64,000 bases of DNA from Hedera helix (taxonomy: Eukaryota > Streptophyta > Magnoliopsida > Apiales > Araliaceae), in the NCBI GenBank assembly GCA_947179155.2, contig OX359280.1:44315055-44379054 (forward strand). Reading direction: 5' to 3'. Below are positions 37,016 through 48,600 of this stretch, piece by piece. A model generated the notes under the pieces. It had not been told where the DNA came from. It saw nothing but the letters and a program-made list of their open reading frames with translations, and did no database searches. Each line of letters begins with the position of its first letter. Position 1 is the stretch's first letter. A program made the position numbers and the translations under genes.

Positions 37016-37304
37016 GGGAAAGTTTTGGGGGACAGGAAAATGGGGACCGGTCTAGCGACCGGTTTATTATTTTTTTTAAATGACTCTCAAAAAATATATT
37101 TAATTTTTTGGAACTAAATTTTTTACAGAATACAGTGATTTAGATGTATGTAAACAAACAGTGTTGTATAGTCTGTAAATACTATTTTTTAATATGCATC
37201 TAAATCACACCTAAATCACTGTATTCTGTAAAAAAAATTAGATTTATTTTTTGAGAATTATTTTTTTAAAAATACAACCAATCCCGGTACCCCTAAAAGA
37301 GTCC
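37016..37304. mobile_element. Mutator-like foldback MITE
   Basis: A 289-bp palindrome. The left arm starts GGGAAAGTTTTGGGGGACAG and the inverted right arm starts GGACTCTTTTAGGGGTACCG. Deeper arms share TTTTACAGAATACAGTGATT exactly. It is flanked by the 9-bp direct repeat TTGTAAATT (37007-37015 and 37305-37313). Long terminal repeats and a 9-bp target duplication point to the Mutator superfamily. Confidence 0.7.
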
Positions 37305-37932
37305 TTGTAAATTAGGGCATATTACGATTTTACATATAATACGGATCCCATCAGGTCGGTTGTTGCAAAAACAAGTGCTTTAAAATGGACATGTTAATCA
37401 CGATTCACGACGGATAGGTTAGGATTTTTGGTCCCCTCGTCCAAAATGGAGCCTTTGGGTTTATAGATATAGGGCCCTCCCTGCCTGAAAAGTATGCCAT
37501 GTAACCTTTATAAGTGTCACTGCGGATATCCCGAGAGATTTTATTTATTTTTTCCTTGTCTAGTTTATATGGCTCCTTCCCTCCTTCCTTCTCAATTTAA
37601 TTATGGAGCTGATATTTTCGACGCTAATTTTTTATATTTTTTTTAGCATTGACTGGTCAATAATATTTTCTTTTTAACTTTCGGCCATTCGCAAAATATT
37701 GTCCGACCAATGCAAATTATTTTAACATTGCCCTTTAATATTGAGCTAAACATTTAATTATTTTCGTTTTTAATTATACTCTATCTTTCATCCGGATTAC
37801 TAACATTCACATTACGACGTAGCCACCTCCTGATCCGCTGTAAGAACGTGGTTTGCACGGTCTGAATATTGGACGGAGCACCAGATACCCATACACAAAT
37901 GATAGAATATCATCAGTTTTTAATTAATACTA

Positions 37933-38161
37933 CTCCTGTTCTAAAACTATAAACGTATTTTTTTAGTCCGTTATAAAATTAAAAATATATTTTTATTTTA
38001 AAATTATAGAGTGACATAATATTCTTAATCTGTTATTTTTTTTAATATTATTTTCAATATCTCACCAACACAACTAATACTAAAGTTATATTTAAAAATA
38101 TAAAATTATCTTTTAAAATTGTCATTTTATAAACATATCTCTAATTTTGAAAATGATGAAG
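37933..38161. mobile_element. Stowaway-like MITE within copy A
   Basis: It begins TA-CTCCTGTTCTAAAACTAT and ends, read inverted, TA-CTTCATCATTTTCAAAAT. The equivalent sequence is present in copy B (about 40445-40685), so insertion came before the duplication. Confidence 0.5.
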
Positions 38162-38853
38162 TATATTTTAATATTATGGAACTTGAGGCGTCAATATGTT
38201 AAAATGTCAATAAAATAGAAAGGAGCAAATTAAATAATTTTGGACGAGTAAGCAGACGAGGGGTATCAATAATATATATTGGCGAGGAAGTGGTGCACTC
38301 AGTACTTTACTACATTCCAGTTTGATGTTAACGTAGTAGTAGCAGCAGCACCCAAATGGGCTCCCCTTTATATTATGTTTATACTTGATAATGGCTTTGT
38401 AGTTGGGAGTTTCAAAGAAATAAAATTGGTTGCACTCTTTTATAAGCAAAAAGATATCGACTGCTTTATTATCAATTAAGTGAATAATTATTAGTGATAA
38501 TTCTTTTAATCAGATAGCGAGTTAATTTTATGTATTGATATACGTCGTAAATATAATTTAGTATAAAACTTTCGCGATGCATAATAAAATTTGTCTTATT
38601 ATATTTTATTTTAGTGTTCTTTTTTTTTTTTCAAAAAGAAAAGAGGGGAAAATCTTAATCAATCTCTCAAATTAACTCACTCGTATATCTGTCTCAATAA
38701 TAATCAATATCGAATATCTTACTCACAATGGAACACATACAAGAAAATTTTAAAGTTAGTTTGTTATCTGTCAATGAGAAAGATCTTTAGAGGAAAAAGA
38801 TTCCTAAGAACATACTTGAGTGGATATCTATTCAAGATTGAGACAAAATAATA

Positions 38854-39115
38854 CTCCCACCATATTCTAAATTATATAATTATTTTAAATTTTAAAAGTT
38901 AAATTAAAATATTTTTAAACTTTAAATTAAGATAACTCGTTATAAATTATGAAACTATAAAATTTATAATGAGTAATATATTTTAGATAAGTTATAATAT
39001 TTATCATTGTATTAATTAAAATTAAAAGAATTTATATCAATTTTGAGTTTAAAATTTTTTTAATTTAATTTTTAAAAATTAGCAATGATCAATTAATATG
39101 AATTAATAGAAGGAG
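38854..39115. mobile_element. Stowaway-like MITE, copy A only
   Basis: TA-CTCCCACCATATTCTAAAT at the left and, inverted, TA-CTCCTTCTATTAATTCAT at the right. Interior ATTATAAATTTTTAAA-type arms are related to 11290-11580. It is absent at the matching place in copy B. Confidence 0.55.
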
Positions 39116-39239
39116 TATCATCTTAAGTCACGAGTTAATTGGTTGAAAGATCTAGTGGAAGCATCTCATAACGAACTATTTTGTGCATAAGGCGCGGTTA
39201 GTATGGTGGGGTTAAATGGTGGAGCACAAATCATTACCA

Positions 39240-39380
39240 GATTGATCGATACTCAATATTTAAATATAAAATTAAATATTATATTTATCTTAATAATTAA
39301 AAAGTAAAATATGATACGGATTTTAATGTCATGTCTTACTTTTTAATAATTAAGATAAATGTAGTGTTTGAATGTTCTGC
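39240..39380. mobile_element. AT-rich foldback MITE, copy 4
   Basis: The best palindrome of the family: TTATCTTAATAATTAAAAAG then TAAAATATGATA, mirrored by TGTCATGTCTTACTTTTTAA and TAATTAAGATAAATG. It is absent from copy B of the segmental duplication (around 41395). Confidence 0.55.
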
Positions 39381-39788
39381 ACTTATACTTATTTTTCTCG
39401 GACAAATCTACATACACAATATCCAAACACAAAATGTCTTACTTAAAATTAATTAAAATTACTTGATTAAGATTATATGATATTTTTTTTTTTTATTATG
39501 ATGAGTTTAAGATACATATTTTGTTTTTTTACACAAATACTAATAAAAATAGGACTTATTTTGCGAAACAATTTTTTGGGGACAAATAAATGTAAATTTA
39601 ACCTAGAAAACCGAATAAGAGACCCATTTTTAAAGGATTAATTGAGCTAAAGATCTCTTTTTAGAGGTCAACGGCTCTCACATGCAAAAAAACACTTGTG
39701 ATCAACCAATAATTATTACCTGTATAAAGTTCCGACTATCCAATATTTTGAGTATAATTTTATAACAAAGATCAATAACCTAAGATAT

Positions 39789-40046
39789 AATCTTTCGGTC
39801 TCAAAATAAATTTTTTAAATTAATTTTTATGATTAAATTAATAATTTTTTAAATTAATAAATTAATAAATTTTTTTATATATATGTAAAAAGCCTATAAA
39901 TATTATAAATTACATACAATTTAGTTCTAATATTAATGTTTATTTTTTTTTAAAATTTAAATATATATATTTAATTATTAATTTTAAAAATTATCAATTT
40001 AACTATAAAAATCAATATAAAATTTTTACTTGAGACGGAGAAAGTA
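39789..40046. mobile_element. Stowaway-like MITE, copy A only
   Basis: It begins AATCTTTCGGTCTCAAAATA and ends, inverted, TACTTTCTCCGTCTCAAGTA, both close to the Stowaway consensus tip. It is absent from copy B, which runs straight through at about 41840-41915. Confidence 0.6.
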
Positions 40047-40135
40047 ATATTTAAAATGTTCCATATATATGTTGTGCCTTTATTGGAGCATATATGAAGT
40101 CCAATGGCATAACTATTTATTTGGGTAATTGGTGT

Positions 40136-41990
40136 AAAATTTTTTTAGCATTGCTTGGACAATAATATTTTCTTTTAACTTTCGACCATTCAATGACTCG
40201 CAAAATATTGTCCACCCAAAGCAAATTATTTTAACATTGCCCTTTAATATTGAGCGGAACACTTAATTATTTTCATTTTTGATTATACTCATCTTTCATT
40301 CGGATTACTTGCGGAGCAACCTCTTGATGACTTGATCCGCTGTAAAAACGTAATTTGCAGGTCTGAATATCGGCAGGGTCTGAACATTGGACGGAGCAGC
40401 AGAGACCTTATCCGAAAGATAGAACGTCATCAATTTCTAATTAATACTCTTTATGTTCTAAAATTAAAAATATATATATTTTTTTATTCTGTTAAAAAAT
40501 TAAATATATATTTTTATTTTAAAATTATAAAGTGACATGATATTCTTAATTTATATATTTTTTTATTTTTATTTTTAATATCACACCACACCACAACTGA
40601 ATTCCTAGTTAATATTAAAGTTATATTTAAAAACATAAAATTATAATTGTTATTTTATAAATATATATTTAATTTTAAAACGAATGTATGGAACTTGAGG
40701 TGTCAATATTTTAAAATGTCAAAAAAATAGAAAGGAACAAATTAAATAATTTTGGACGGAGTAAGCAGACGAGGGTATCAATCATATATCCTGGTGAGGA
40801 AGTGGTGCACTCACAGGCAATTTACAACATTACTCTACTACTCCATTCCAGTTTGATGTTAACGTAGCAGTAGCAGCAGCAGCCAAATGGGCTCCCCTTT
40901 ATATTATGTTTATGCTTGATAATGGCTTTGTAGTTGGGAGTTTCAAAGAAATTAAAATGGTTGCACTCTTTTATAAGCAAAATAATATATATTGCGATTT
41001 TATATATCGACTTTTTTGTAATCACTATAACTATTAGTTAAACTATTTTAATCAAATATGTAATATAGTGAGTCAGTCTTATAATTCGATTGATCTCATA
41101 TATTGATATACGTCGTAATTATAATTTAGCATAAAACTTTCACGATAGATAATAAAACTTGTCTCATTATATTTTACTTTAGTGATCTTTTAAAAAAAAA
41201 AAAAGAAGGGAAAATCTTAATCAATCTCTGAAATTAACTCACTCGCACGTATATCTCAATAATGATCAATATCGAATATGGTACTCACAATGGAAGCATC
41301 TCATGACCAACTATTTAGTAACAGCATAAAGGTTATTATGGTGGGGTTAAATGGTAGAGCACAAATCATTACAAGATTGATCAATACTCTCCCCCATTTC
41401 AATATTTTTCCACAATTACTAGCCATATTTATAATCCATTGCCAACATAAGATTACCTTGATCTTTCTCTATGCATATTATATAAATTAATAAAAATAGA
41501 CATCCATTGTTAGAAATTAATTAAAATTACTTGATTAAGTTTACATGATAAAAAAAATTTATGATGATGAGTTTAAGATATATATTATGTTTTTATACAC
41601 AAATACTAATAAAAATAGGACTTATTTTATGAAACAATTTTTTTTGGGGACAAATAAATGTAAATTTAACCTAGAAAACCGAATAGGAGACCTATTTTTA
41701 AAGGATTAATTGAGCTAAAGATCTCTTTTTCAGAGGTTGATGATCCGACTCTCACATGCAAAAAAACACTTGTGATGAACCAATAATTATTACCTGTAAT
41801 AAAGTTCCGACTATCCGAAATTTTGAGTATAATTTTAGAGCAATGATCAATATATATAGTTGGGTTGGTTCCTCGTCACAAGAAAAATAACCCAGCACAT
41901 AATAATAATACCTAAAATGTTCCATATGTTGTGCCAATTGGAGCATATATGAAGTCCAATGGCATAACTATTTATTTGGGTAATTGGTGT
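40136..41990. repeat. Segmental tandem duplication, copy B
   Basis: Shorter partner of copy A, in direct orientation and adjacent. It lacks three MITEs found in copy A, which accounts for most of the length difference. No coding sequence recognised. Confidence 0.8.
40445..40685. mobile_element. Stowaway-like MITE within copy B
   Basis: Counterpart of 37933-38161, starting near TACTCTTTATGTTCTAAAAT. The right tip is more decayed. Confidence 0.4.
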
Positions 41991-42105
41991 ATTAAGCGTA
42001 CTAATGATGACTAATGAGAATGTAATATTGCAAATTCTCACTTTTAGTAAACATTTCTAGAACTATACACTTGCGCGTACGCCACAAATTCTTTCTATTT
42101 CATCG

Positions 42106-42108
<3 letters not shown>

Positions 42109-42192
<84 letters not shown>
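42109..42192. repeat. Compound (CT)n(CA)n microsatellite
   Basis: About 30 CT units (42109-42170) pass directly into about 11 CA units (42171-42192). Confidence 0.95.
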
Positions 42193-42766
42193 TATACACA
42201 ACAAAGATAATCTGAGACGACATAGTTTAAAAAATTTAACTCTAAATTTTTTTTAAATTATATCGTTTTGTTAAATAGTCTTAACCAACCTTGAGTCCTT
42301 GACTATGGCATTGCTTTAAATAACATTTTTTGTATATAACTAGTCCTATTTTGTTATCAAGATTTTGTATGATATATATTTTTCTGAATTATCATATACT
42401 TAATTAATAACTCTCAACACTCAAAAAGACTAACTACATATTGTATAATGTATTTTTCAAATATATTCAGACAGTTTTTTTTTGTAATGTTTTTAATTTA
42501 AATGTTAAGATTAAATTTGTTATTTGAAAAGAACTATTAAAAATTAAGTTTAATTGTGCTCTAACTCAACCTTCATACGTGTGTGTCTATATATATCCAT
42601 CACGATACACAATTAATCCCACACGATGTACAATTCCTAAATTAACTAATTTATTAAGAGTATTTTTCTCATTTATCACCTAATAAAACTTTGTTGTTTT
42701 AGTGCTTAGTTGTTCTGAGTTGGAAAGCTAATAAAATAGAACATTCATATTTGGATTAAAGGAATA
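42193..42766. other. Intergenic, no gene seen
   Basis: AT-rich DNA between the microsatellite and the LTR complex. Nothing recognised. Confidence 0.45.
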
Positions 42767-42771
42767 TTATA
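42767..42771. repeat. Target-site duplication TTATA, left
   Basis: TTATA directly before the first TG of the LTR complex; the identical copy is at 54571-54575. Confidence 0.85.
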
Positions 42772-43960
42772 TGTGACGCTCCCAAATCTGGGTCCACACA
42801 GCCCAAACTTGAGTCGTCAAAATACTACAACAAAATTATTACAACAAAGCACAACGTACAACAATACAGTGTATAATAATACACAACTAAGTCTTCACTA
42901 TTATTGCCACACTATTTTACAAAACGTGAAGACTATGATAACTATTCCTCGGACCCTCACTCCATTCCCCGGCTAGACCCTGTTATGTTTTCATCTCCTG
43001 TTGAAAAACAATGGAACAAAAGAAAGGGTGAGCTCAAATAGCCCAGTAAAGAATATCATGACTAAGATAATGACGAATAAATTATCATTAGTCTTCAACA
43101 GTTGAGTTCTTGATAGAATACAATAGACTACAAGGTTTATATCAAAAACTGCAGTTAAATTCTTAAACAACGTTCAGATCAATAATAGCAGCGGAATGAG
43201 TAATCTATTAGAAGAATAATGCAGACTATAATGTCCACTCGGTTCTCTTTTTAGGAAAAACATCATCAACTTTTATCATCTGAAATATCATTAGTCAAGA
43301 TAATACAAATTCACAGTTCCTGATCATAATCATGCAGATCAACAGTTCATCTTTGCACTACGGGCCAAAGACATTCAATATAACACCAACGGTCATGATT
43401 ATACCAGATTCAGCCTTTGGTCATAATCATACCAAACAACAGTTCATCTTTGCACTACGGGCCAAAGAGAACATTCACCACGTGCCATAAAAGACACCGA
43501 ACAGATGTATCGCCTTTAACCTATTATATCGCCTTTAACCTATCATCTGTTCAATAAATATATCACATCTGTGCCCCCGGCCACAGATATTCACAACAGC
43601 TTGATTTTTGGATGATTAGAATGATATAAATGATGAACAGAAGAAATAGGATAACAATAAGTATCGGAAGTTTACTTTGTACAGATTCAAATAATGTCCA
43701 AATTGTCAACATGATGTAGAGTGAAATTTAAAAATGATATTCAAGATCCACAGTTCAGAATAACGGTTACAATTCAATAGAAAGGTTCACGTAAATAGGA
43801 AGGTTCAGTTGAAATAATGAAGTTCAACTATTATATAATATTTTCAGGAATTATAGAAGCAATAGTTCCATAATAAATTTCGATTTAGGAGTATGAAAGA
43901 AAATAATATCCCTTACCGTAGCAGGTTTGATTAACAAAAGGTGAAGGAAATTAATACAAA

Positions 43961-44160
43961 GGGTTATTCACCAACAGGCGGCAATCCGCTCCGTAAGGTT
44001 ATTCCCACAATTTAATAGAATTTGAGTACAAAGAGTTATTCACCAAACAGGCGGCAATCCGCTCCGTAAGGTTATTCTCAGAGATTAATAATGAATGAAT
44101 ACGAAAGGTTATTCACCAACAGGCGGCAATCCGCTCCGTAAGGTTATTCCCACAATTTAA
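43961..44160. repeat. LTR minisatellite, about 73-bp unit, three copies
   Basis: Each unit contains GGTTATTCACCAACAGGCGG and CAATCCGCTCCGTAAGGTTA. Four diverged copies of the same unit occupy 51787-52040 in LTR 2. Confidence 0.85.
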
Positions 44161-44452
44161 TACATGGAAATAAAAGGCACGTCTTATGAGTAAGGAATAA
44201 ACAATATTATTATCGAGAATCAAATAATGATAATCCCTTACCATAGTACGTTTGAATAATGGAAGATGAAAAAGATGGTATCCCTTACCGTAGCAGGTTT
44301 GATTAACTTGAGCAGTACACGTATACTTATAGATCTTCACAAATACTCAAGATGACTTAAGCACACTTAGAGAGAACTTTCACAAGAAGTATTTAGAGAG
44401 AGAAAGAAAGAACAAGTAAGGAAGTTTATGAAAAATCCATAAGTTAAGGCTT

Positions 44453-44462
44453 CTATTTATAG
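44453..44462 (-). promoter_or_regulatory. TATA box in LTR 1
   Basis: CTATAAATAG on the minus strand, a canonical plant TATA box, just downstream (minus strand) of the 92-bp repeat array. Confidence 0.6.
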
Positions 44463-44550
44463 CCAAAAATCTTATCATTCATTTAATCTAAACCATTCAT
44501 TTAAAGATCATCTTTTAATCTACACCATCCATTTCAAATATTATATTATC

Positions 44551-44810
44551 TTTAATCTACACCATTCATTTCATATCACCTAATAATCACCTAACTTTAT
44601 ATTATAAACAAATCAATTTAATTATTCAACAATAATTCACACTTTAATCTACACCATTCATTTCATATCACCTAATAATCACCTAACTTTATATTATAAA
44701 CAAATCAATTCAATTATTCAACAATAATTCACACTTTAATCTACACCATTCATTTCATATCACCTAATAATCACCTAACTTTATATTATAAACAAATAAC
44801 TTTATCAATT
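44551..44810. repeat. 92-bp tandem repeat in LTR 1, nearly three units
   Basis: TTTAATCTACACCATTCATT starts units at 44551, 44643 and 44735. The same array is found in the partial LTR at 53514, 53606 and 53698. LTR 2 lacks it. Confidence 0.9.
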
Positions 44811-45602
44811 CAATTATTATGACTAATTGTTATAAATACAGTATAGTTAGCTCTTAGATATCAAGTCAATAAATTAATGAAATACAACTGTTTAAATAAC
44901 ATCATAATAGAGATAACAATAATGTAAAATAAAGCATACGTTACTGTGTAATGACAATTATTGATTCAATAATGTGAATTACTGTGCATATGTTACTGTG
45001 ACAATTATTAGGTTCAATAATTTTAAAAACAGTGCAACAACAATTATTGACTCAATGATATAAAATACAGTGTAATGACAATTATTAAATCAATAATGCA
45101 AAATACTGTGTAACAACAATTATTGAATTGATAATATAAAATATTATGCAGTGACAATTATCGATGAAATGATGCGTAACAGTTACGGTGTCAATTATCA
45201 GACCAATAATATGAGACACTATGCAATACCGTGTGTTACTGTAGAGTACCGTGTGCTACAGAAAATACCATAAACTACCGTATGCTACTATTCTTTTATC
45301 ACCGGTATTTTAACAGTTCCGTTGACTATTTTTATTTAAAAAGGTTATTTCTGTCGTTTTCTATATCCGACAAATATTCCGTTGTGGGGTCCACCAATAA
45401 TTTATTATTTCGGCGCCGTCGTACGGCACAAATATTCCCCGACCAAACGAATATTCCCCGACAAAGCGAATATTGTCCGACAAAATAAAATTTGCACATA
45501 ACATCCTTAACTTTTAATTTTGTTAATTTAACCACTTACTGTTTCAAAAAAAAAATATATATGAAGAAAAATTAAATTTTGTATTTCATAAAATTCGGGG
45601 TC

Positions 45603-48600
45603 TTACAACCTCCCCTCCTTATGAAATTTCGTCCCCGAAATTGACGTACCTGACATATCGAAGAGGTAAGGATACTTAGATTTCATCTCAGATTCTAGCT
45701 CCCAGGTCATTTCCTCAGTATCTTGGTTCCTCCATAAAACCTTAACTTGAGGTATAACCTTTGAGCGTAGGATCTGCTCCTTCTTATCCAGGATCTTAAC
45801 AGGTACCTCCTCGTATGTTAAATCCTCTGCTATAACGTCTGGTTCTAACTCAATGACGTGGTTTGGGTCCTTCACATATTTACGTAACATAGATATGTGA
45901 AAAACGTTATGGATGCGAGACATACTTGGTGGTAGGGCTAGTCTGTAGGCTACGGTTCCTATTCGATCGAGGATTTCAAATGGGCCAATATATCGAGGGT
46001 TGAGCTTTCCTCTCTTTCCGAATCTCGTAACCCCTTTCCATGGAGAAACACGTAAGAATACATGATCTCCGACGTTGAAACTTTCGTCTCTCCGATGAAG
46101 ATCAGCATAACTCTTTTGTCGTTCTTGTGCGGTCTGTATTCGTTGTCGGATCATTTGGATCTTTTCGGTCGTTAAGCGTACCAACTCGGGTCCCAACAAT
46201 TTTGCTTCTCCTACCTCATTCCAACATATTGGAGAGCGACACTTCCTTCCATACAAAGCCTCGAATGGAGCCATGCCTATGCTTGCTTGGTAACTGTTGT
46301 TGTAAGAAAATTCCACCAATGACAAGTACTTATCCCAACTTCCTTTGAAGTCTAATACACAAAGTCTCAAAAGATCTTCGAGGGTCTGGATCGTCCTTTC
46401 CGATTGTCCGTCCGTTTGAGGATGGTATGCAGAACTAAAACGTAGTTCAGTGCCCATAGCTTTTTGTAGACTGATCCAAAAGCGTGAAGTGAATCTAGGA
46501 TATCGATCAGAAACTATGGAAACAGGCATGCCATGCAATCTCACGATCTCATTTATGTACATACCGGCAAGACGTTCAAGTGAAAAGTTTTCTCGTATAG
46601 GCAAGAAATGAGCGGATTTGGTCAATCTATCTACGATGACCCAAATTGCATCTAAGCCTTGAGAAACTTTGGGAAGACCCGTCACGAAATCCATATTGAT
46701 GTGTTCCCACTTCCATTCGGGAACCTCAAGTGGTTGTAAAGGACCCTTAGGTACTTGATGCTCTGCCTTCACACGTTGACAAGTTAAGCACCTTGAGATA
46801 AACTCTGCAATCTCCCTTTTCATATTGTTCCACCAAAATGTATGTCGAAGATCTCGATACATCTTGGTACCTCCAGGGTGGATTGCAAATGGCGTGTTGT
46901 GTGCCTCCATCATGATTTTATGCTTTAATTCAGGATCGTTAGGAACACAGAGTCGAGAGTTGACTCGAAGTATTCCTTTCTCGTCGATTCTTGCTTCGGG
47001 AATGGTACCTTCTTGTACTTTCTTTATCATGTTTATCAGTTCCGGATCGGTAGCTTGAGCAGCTTTAATTTTATCGATTAAAGCTGATTCTACTTGCACG
47101 TGAGCAATCTTCGAGTGGGTCCCTGGTGTCTTTAGCTCCATCTCCATCTTTTGCAAGTCGTACAAAATACGCTTTTGTGTTGTCAGCAGTGCACTTGTAC
47201 TCGCATAAGATTTTCTGCTCAAAGCGTCAGCTACAACGTTCGCCTTTCCCGGGTGATACTGGATTGTGTGATCATAATCCTTCAACAGCTCAAGCCAACG
47301 TCGTTGTCGTATGTTGAGTTCCTTCTGGGTGAAGAAATACTTGAGGCTTTTATGATCCGTATAGATATCCACTTTCTCTCCGTACAAGTAGTGTCTCCAG
47401 ATCTTCAACGCGAAAACGACTGCTGCCAACTCTAGATCATGAGTAGGGTAATTTTTCTCATAATCTTTGAGTTGTCGAGAGGCATAGGCTATAACCTTTC
47501 CATGTTGCATAAGGACACAGCCTAGACCTTTGCCTGAAGCATCGCTGTATATGACAAATTCTCCCGATCCTGATGGAATGGTCAGAACAGGAGCTGAAAC
47601 AAGTCTCCTCTTAAGCTCTTGAAAACTTTTCTCGCATTGCTCGCTCCATATGAATTTTGTGCTTTTCCGAGTAAGCTGAGTTAATGGAGTGGCGATTCGA
47701 GAAAATCCTTCTACGAATCTCCGATAATAACCAGCTAGGCCCAGAAAACTTCGGACTTCGGTTACTGTCTTGGGTTGTTCCCAATTTAGTACCGTTTCAA
47801 TCTTCGCAGGATCGACTGATATTCCTTGACTAGAAATCACATGCCCAAAAAACGTGACCTCCTCAAGCCAGAACTCACATTTCTTCAACTTGGCATATAA
47901 TTTATTCTCACGGAGCTTCTGGAGTATCAATCTCAGGTGTTGTTCATGATCCTCACGACTTTTGGAGTATATGAGGATGTCATCAATAAAGACAACCACA
48001 AAATGATCCAAATATTCCTTGAATATTCGGTTCATCATGTCCATGAAAGCTGCAGGAGCATTGGTTAGTCCAAAAGGCATGACTAAAAACTCATAATGCC
48101 CATAACGAGTTCTGAAAGCAGTCTTTGGAATGTCCTCAGCTTTAACCTTTAACTGATGATATCCAGAACGGAGATCAATCTTTGAGAAATGTTGAGCACC
48201 TTGTAATTGATCAAACATGTCATCAATTCGAGGTAACGGATACCTGTTTTTGATGGTGACATGGTTCAATTCTCGGTAGTCAATGCACAATCTCATACTC
48301 CCGTCTTTCTTCTTCACAAATAGAACAGGAGCACCCCAAGGTGATGCACTCGGACGAATGAAACCAGTATCCAACAATTCCTGTAGTTGGACTTTTAACT
48401 CTTGAAGTTCAATGGGAGCCATTCGATATGGAGTTTTGGAAATGGGCTTGGTACCAGGTTCAAGATCAATACAAAATTCAATTTCACGGTTTGGGGGTAA
48501 ACCAGGAAGTTCCTCCGGAAAAACGTCAGGAAACTCATTAACAATGGGAATATCATTCAAGTTTGACGTATTTTTGTTCAAATCAGTGACATGAGCTAAA

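Larger units (their letters stand above)
37620..40135. repeat. Segmental tandem duplication, copy A
   Basis: It shares ordered homologous blocks with copy B (40136-41990): 37645-37880 with 40147-40405, 38160-38480 with 40690-41030, 38500-38730 with 41040-41280, 39160-39255 with 41300-41390, 39420-39780 with 41470-41840, and 40050-40135 with 41915-41985. Phrases such as ATTTTAACATTGCCCTTTAA and AGTCCAATGGCATAACTATT are identical in both. It carries extra MITEs not present in copy B. No gene is recognisable in either copy. Confidence 0.8.
42772..45607 (-). repeat. LTR 1 (3' LTR), 2836 bp
   Basis: On the plus strand it runs from TGTGACGCTCCCAAATCTGG to CGGGGTCTTACA. It contains three internal tandem arrays: about 73-bp units at 43961-44160, 92-bp units from 44551, and a TGACAATTATTGA-type array at 44945-45200. 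A minus-strand TATA box lies at 44453-44462. Confidence 0.9.

Noticed and set aside
43961..44160. CRISPR-like spaced repeats
   Set aside because: The units are contiguous plant LTR minisatellites with conserved 'spacers', in a nuclear plant genome.
45231..45535. Open frames on both strands repeated at 53036-53239 and 54194-54498
   Set aside because: They repeat only because they lie in LTR copies. They are not conserved as proteins beyond that DNA identity.
46127..48594. Plus-strand open frames across the pol region
   Set aside because: They are complementary-strand shadows of the retrotransposon pol frame.
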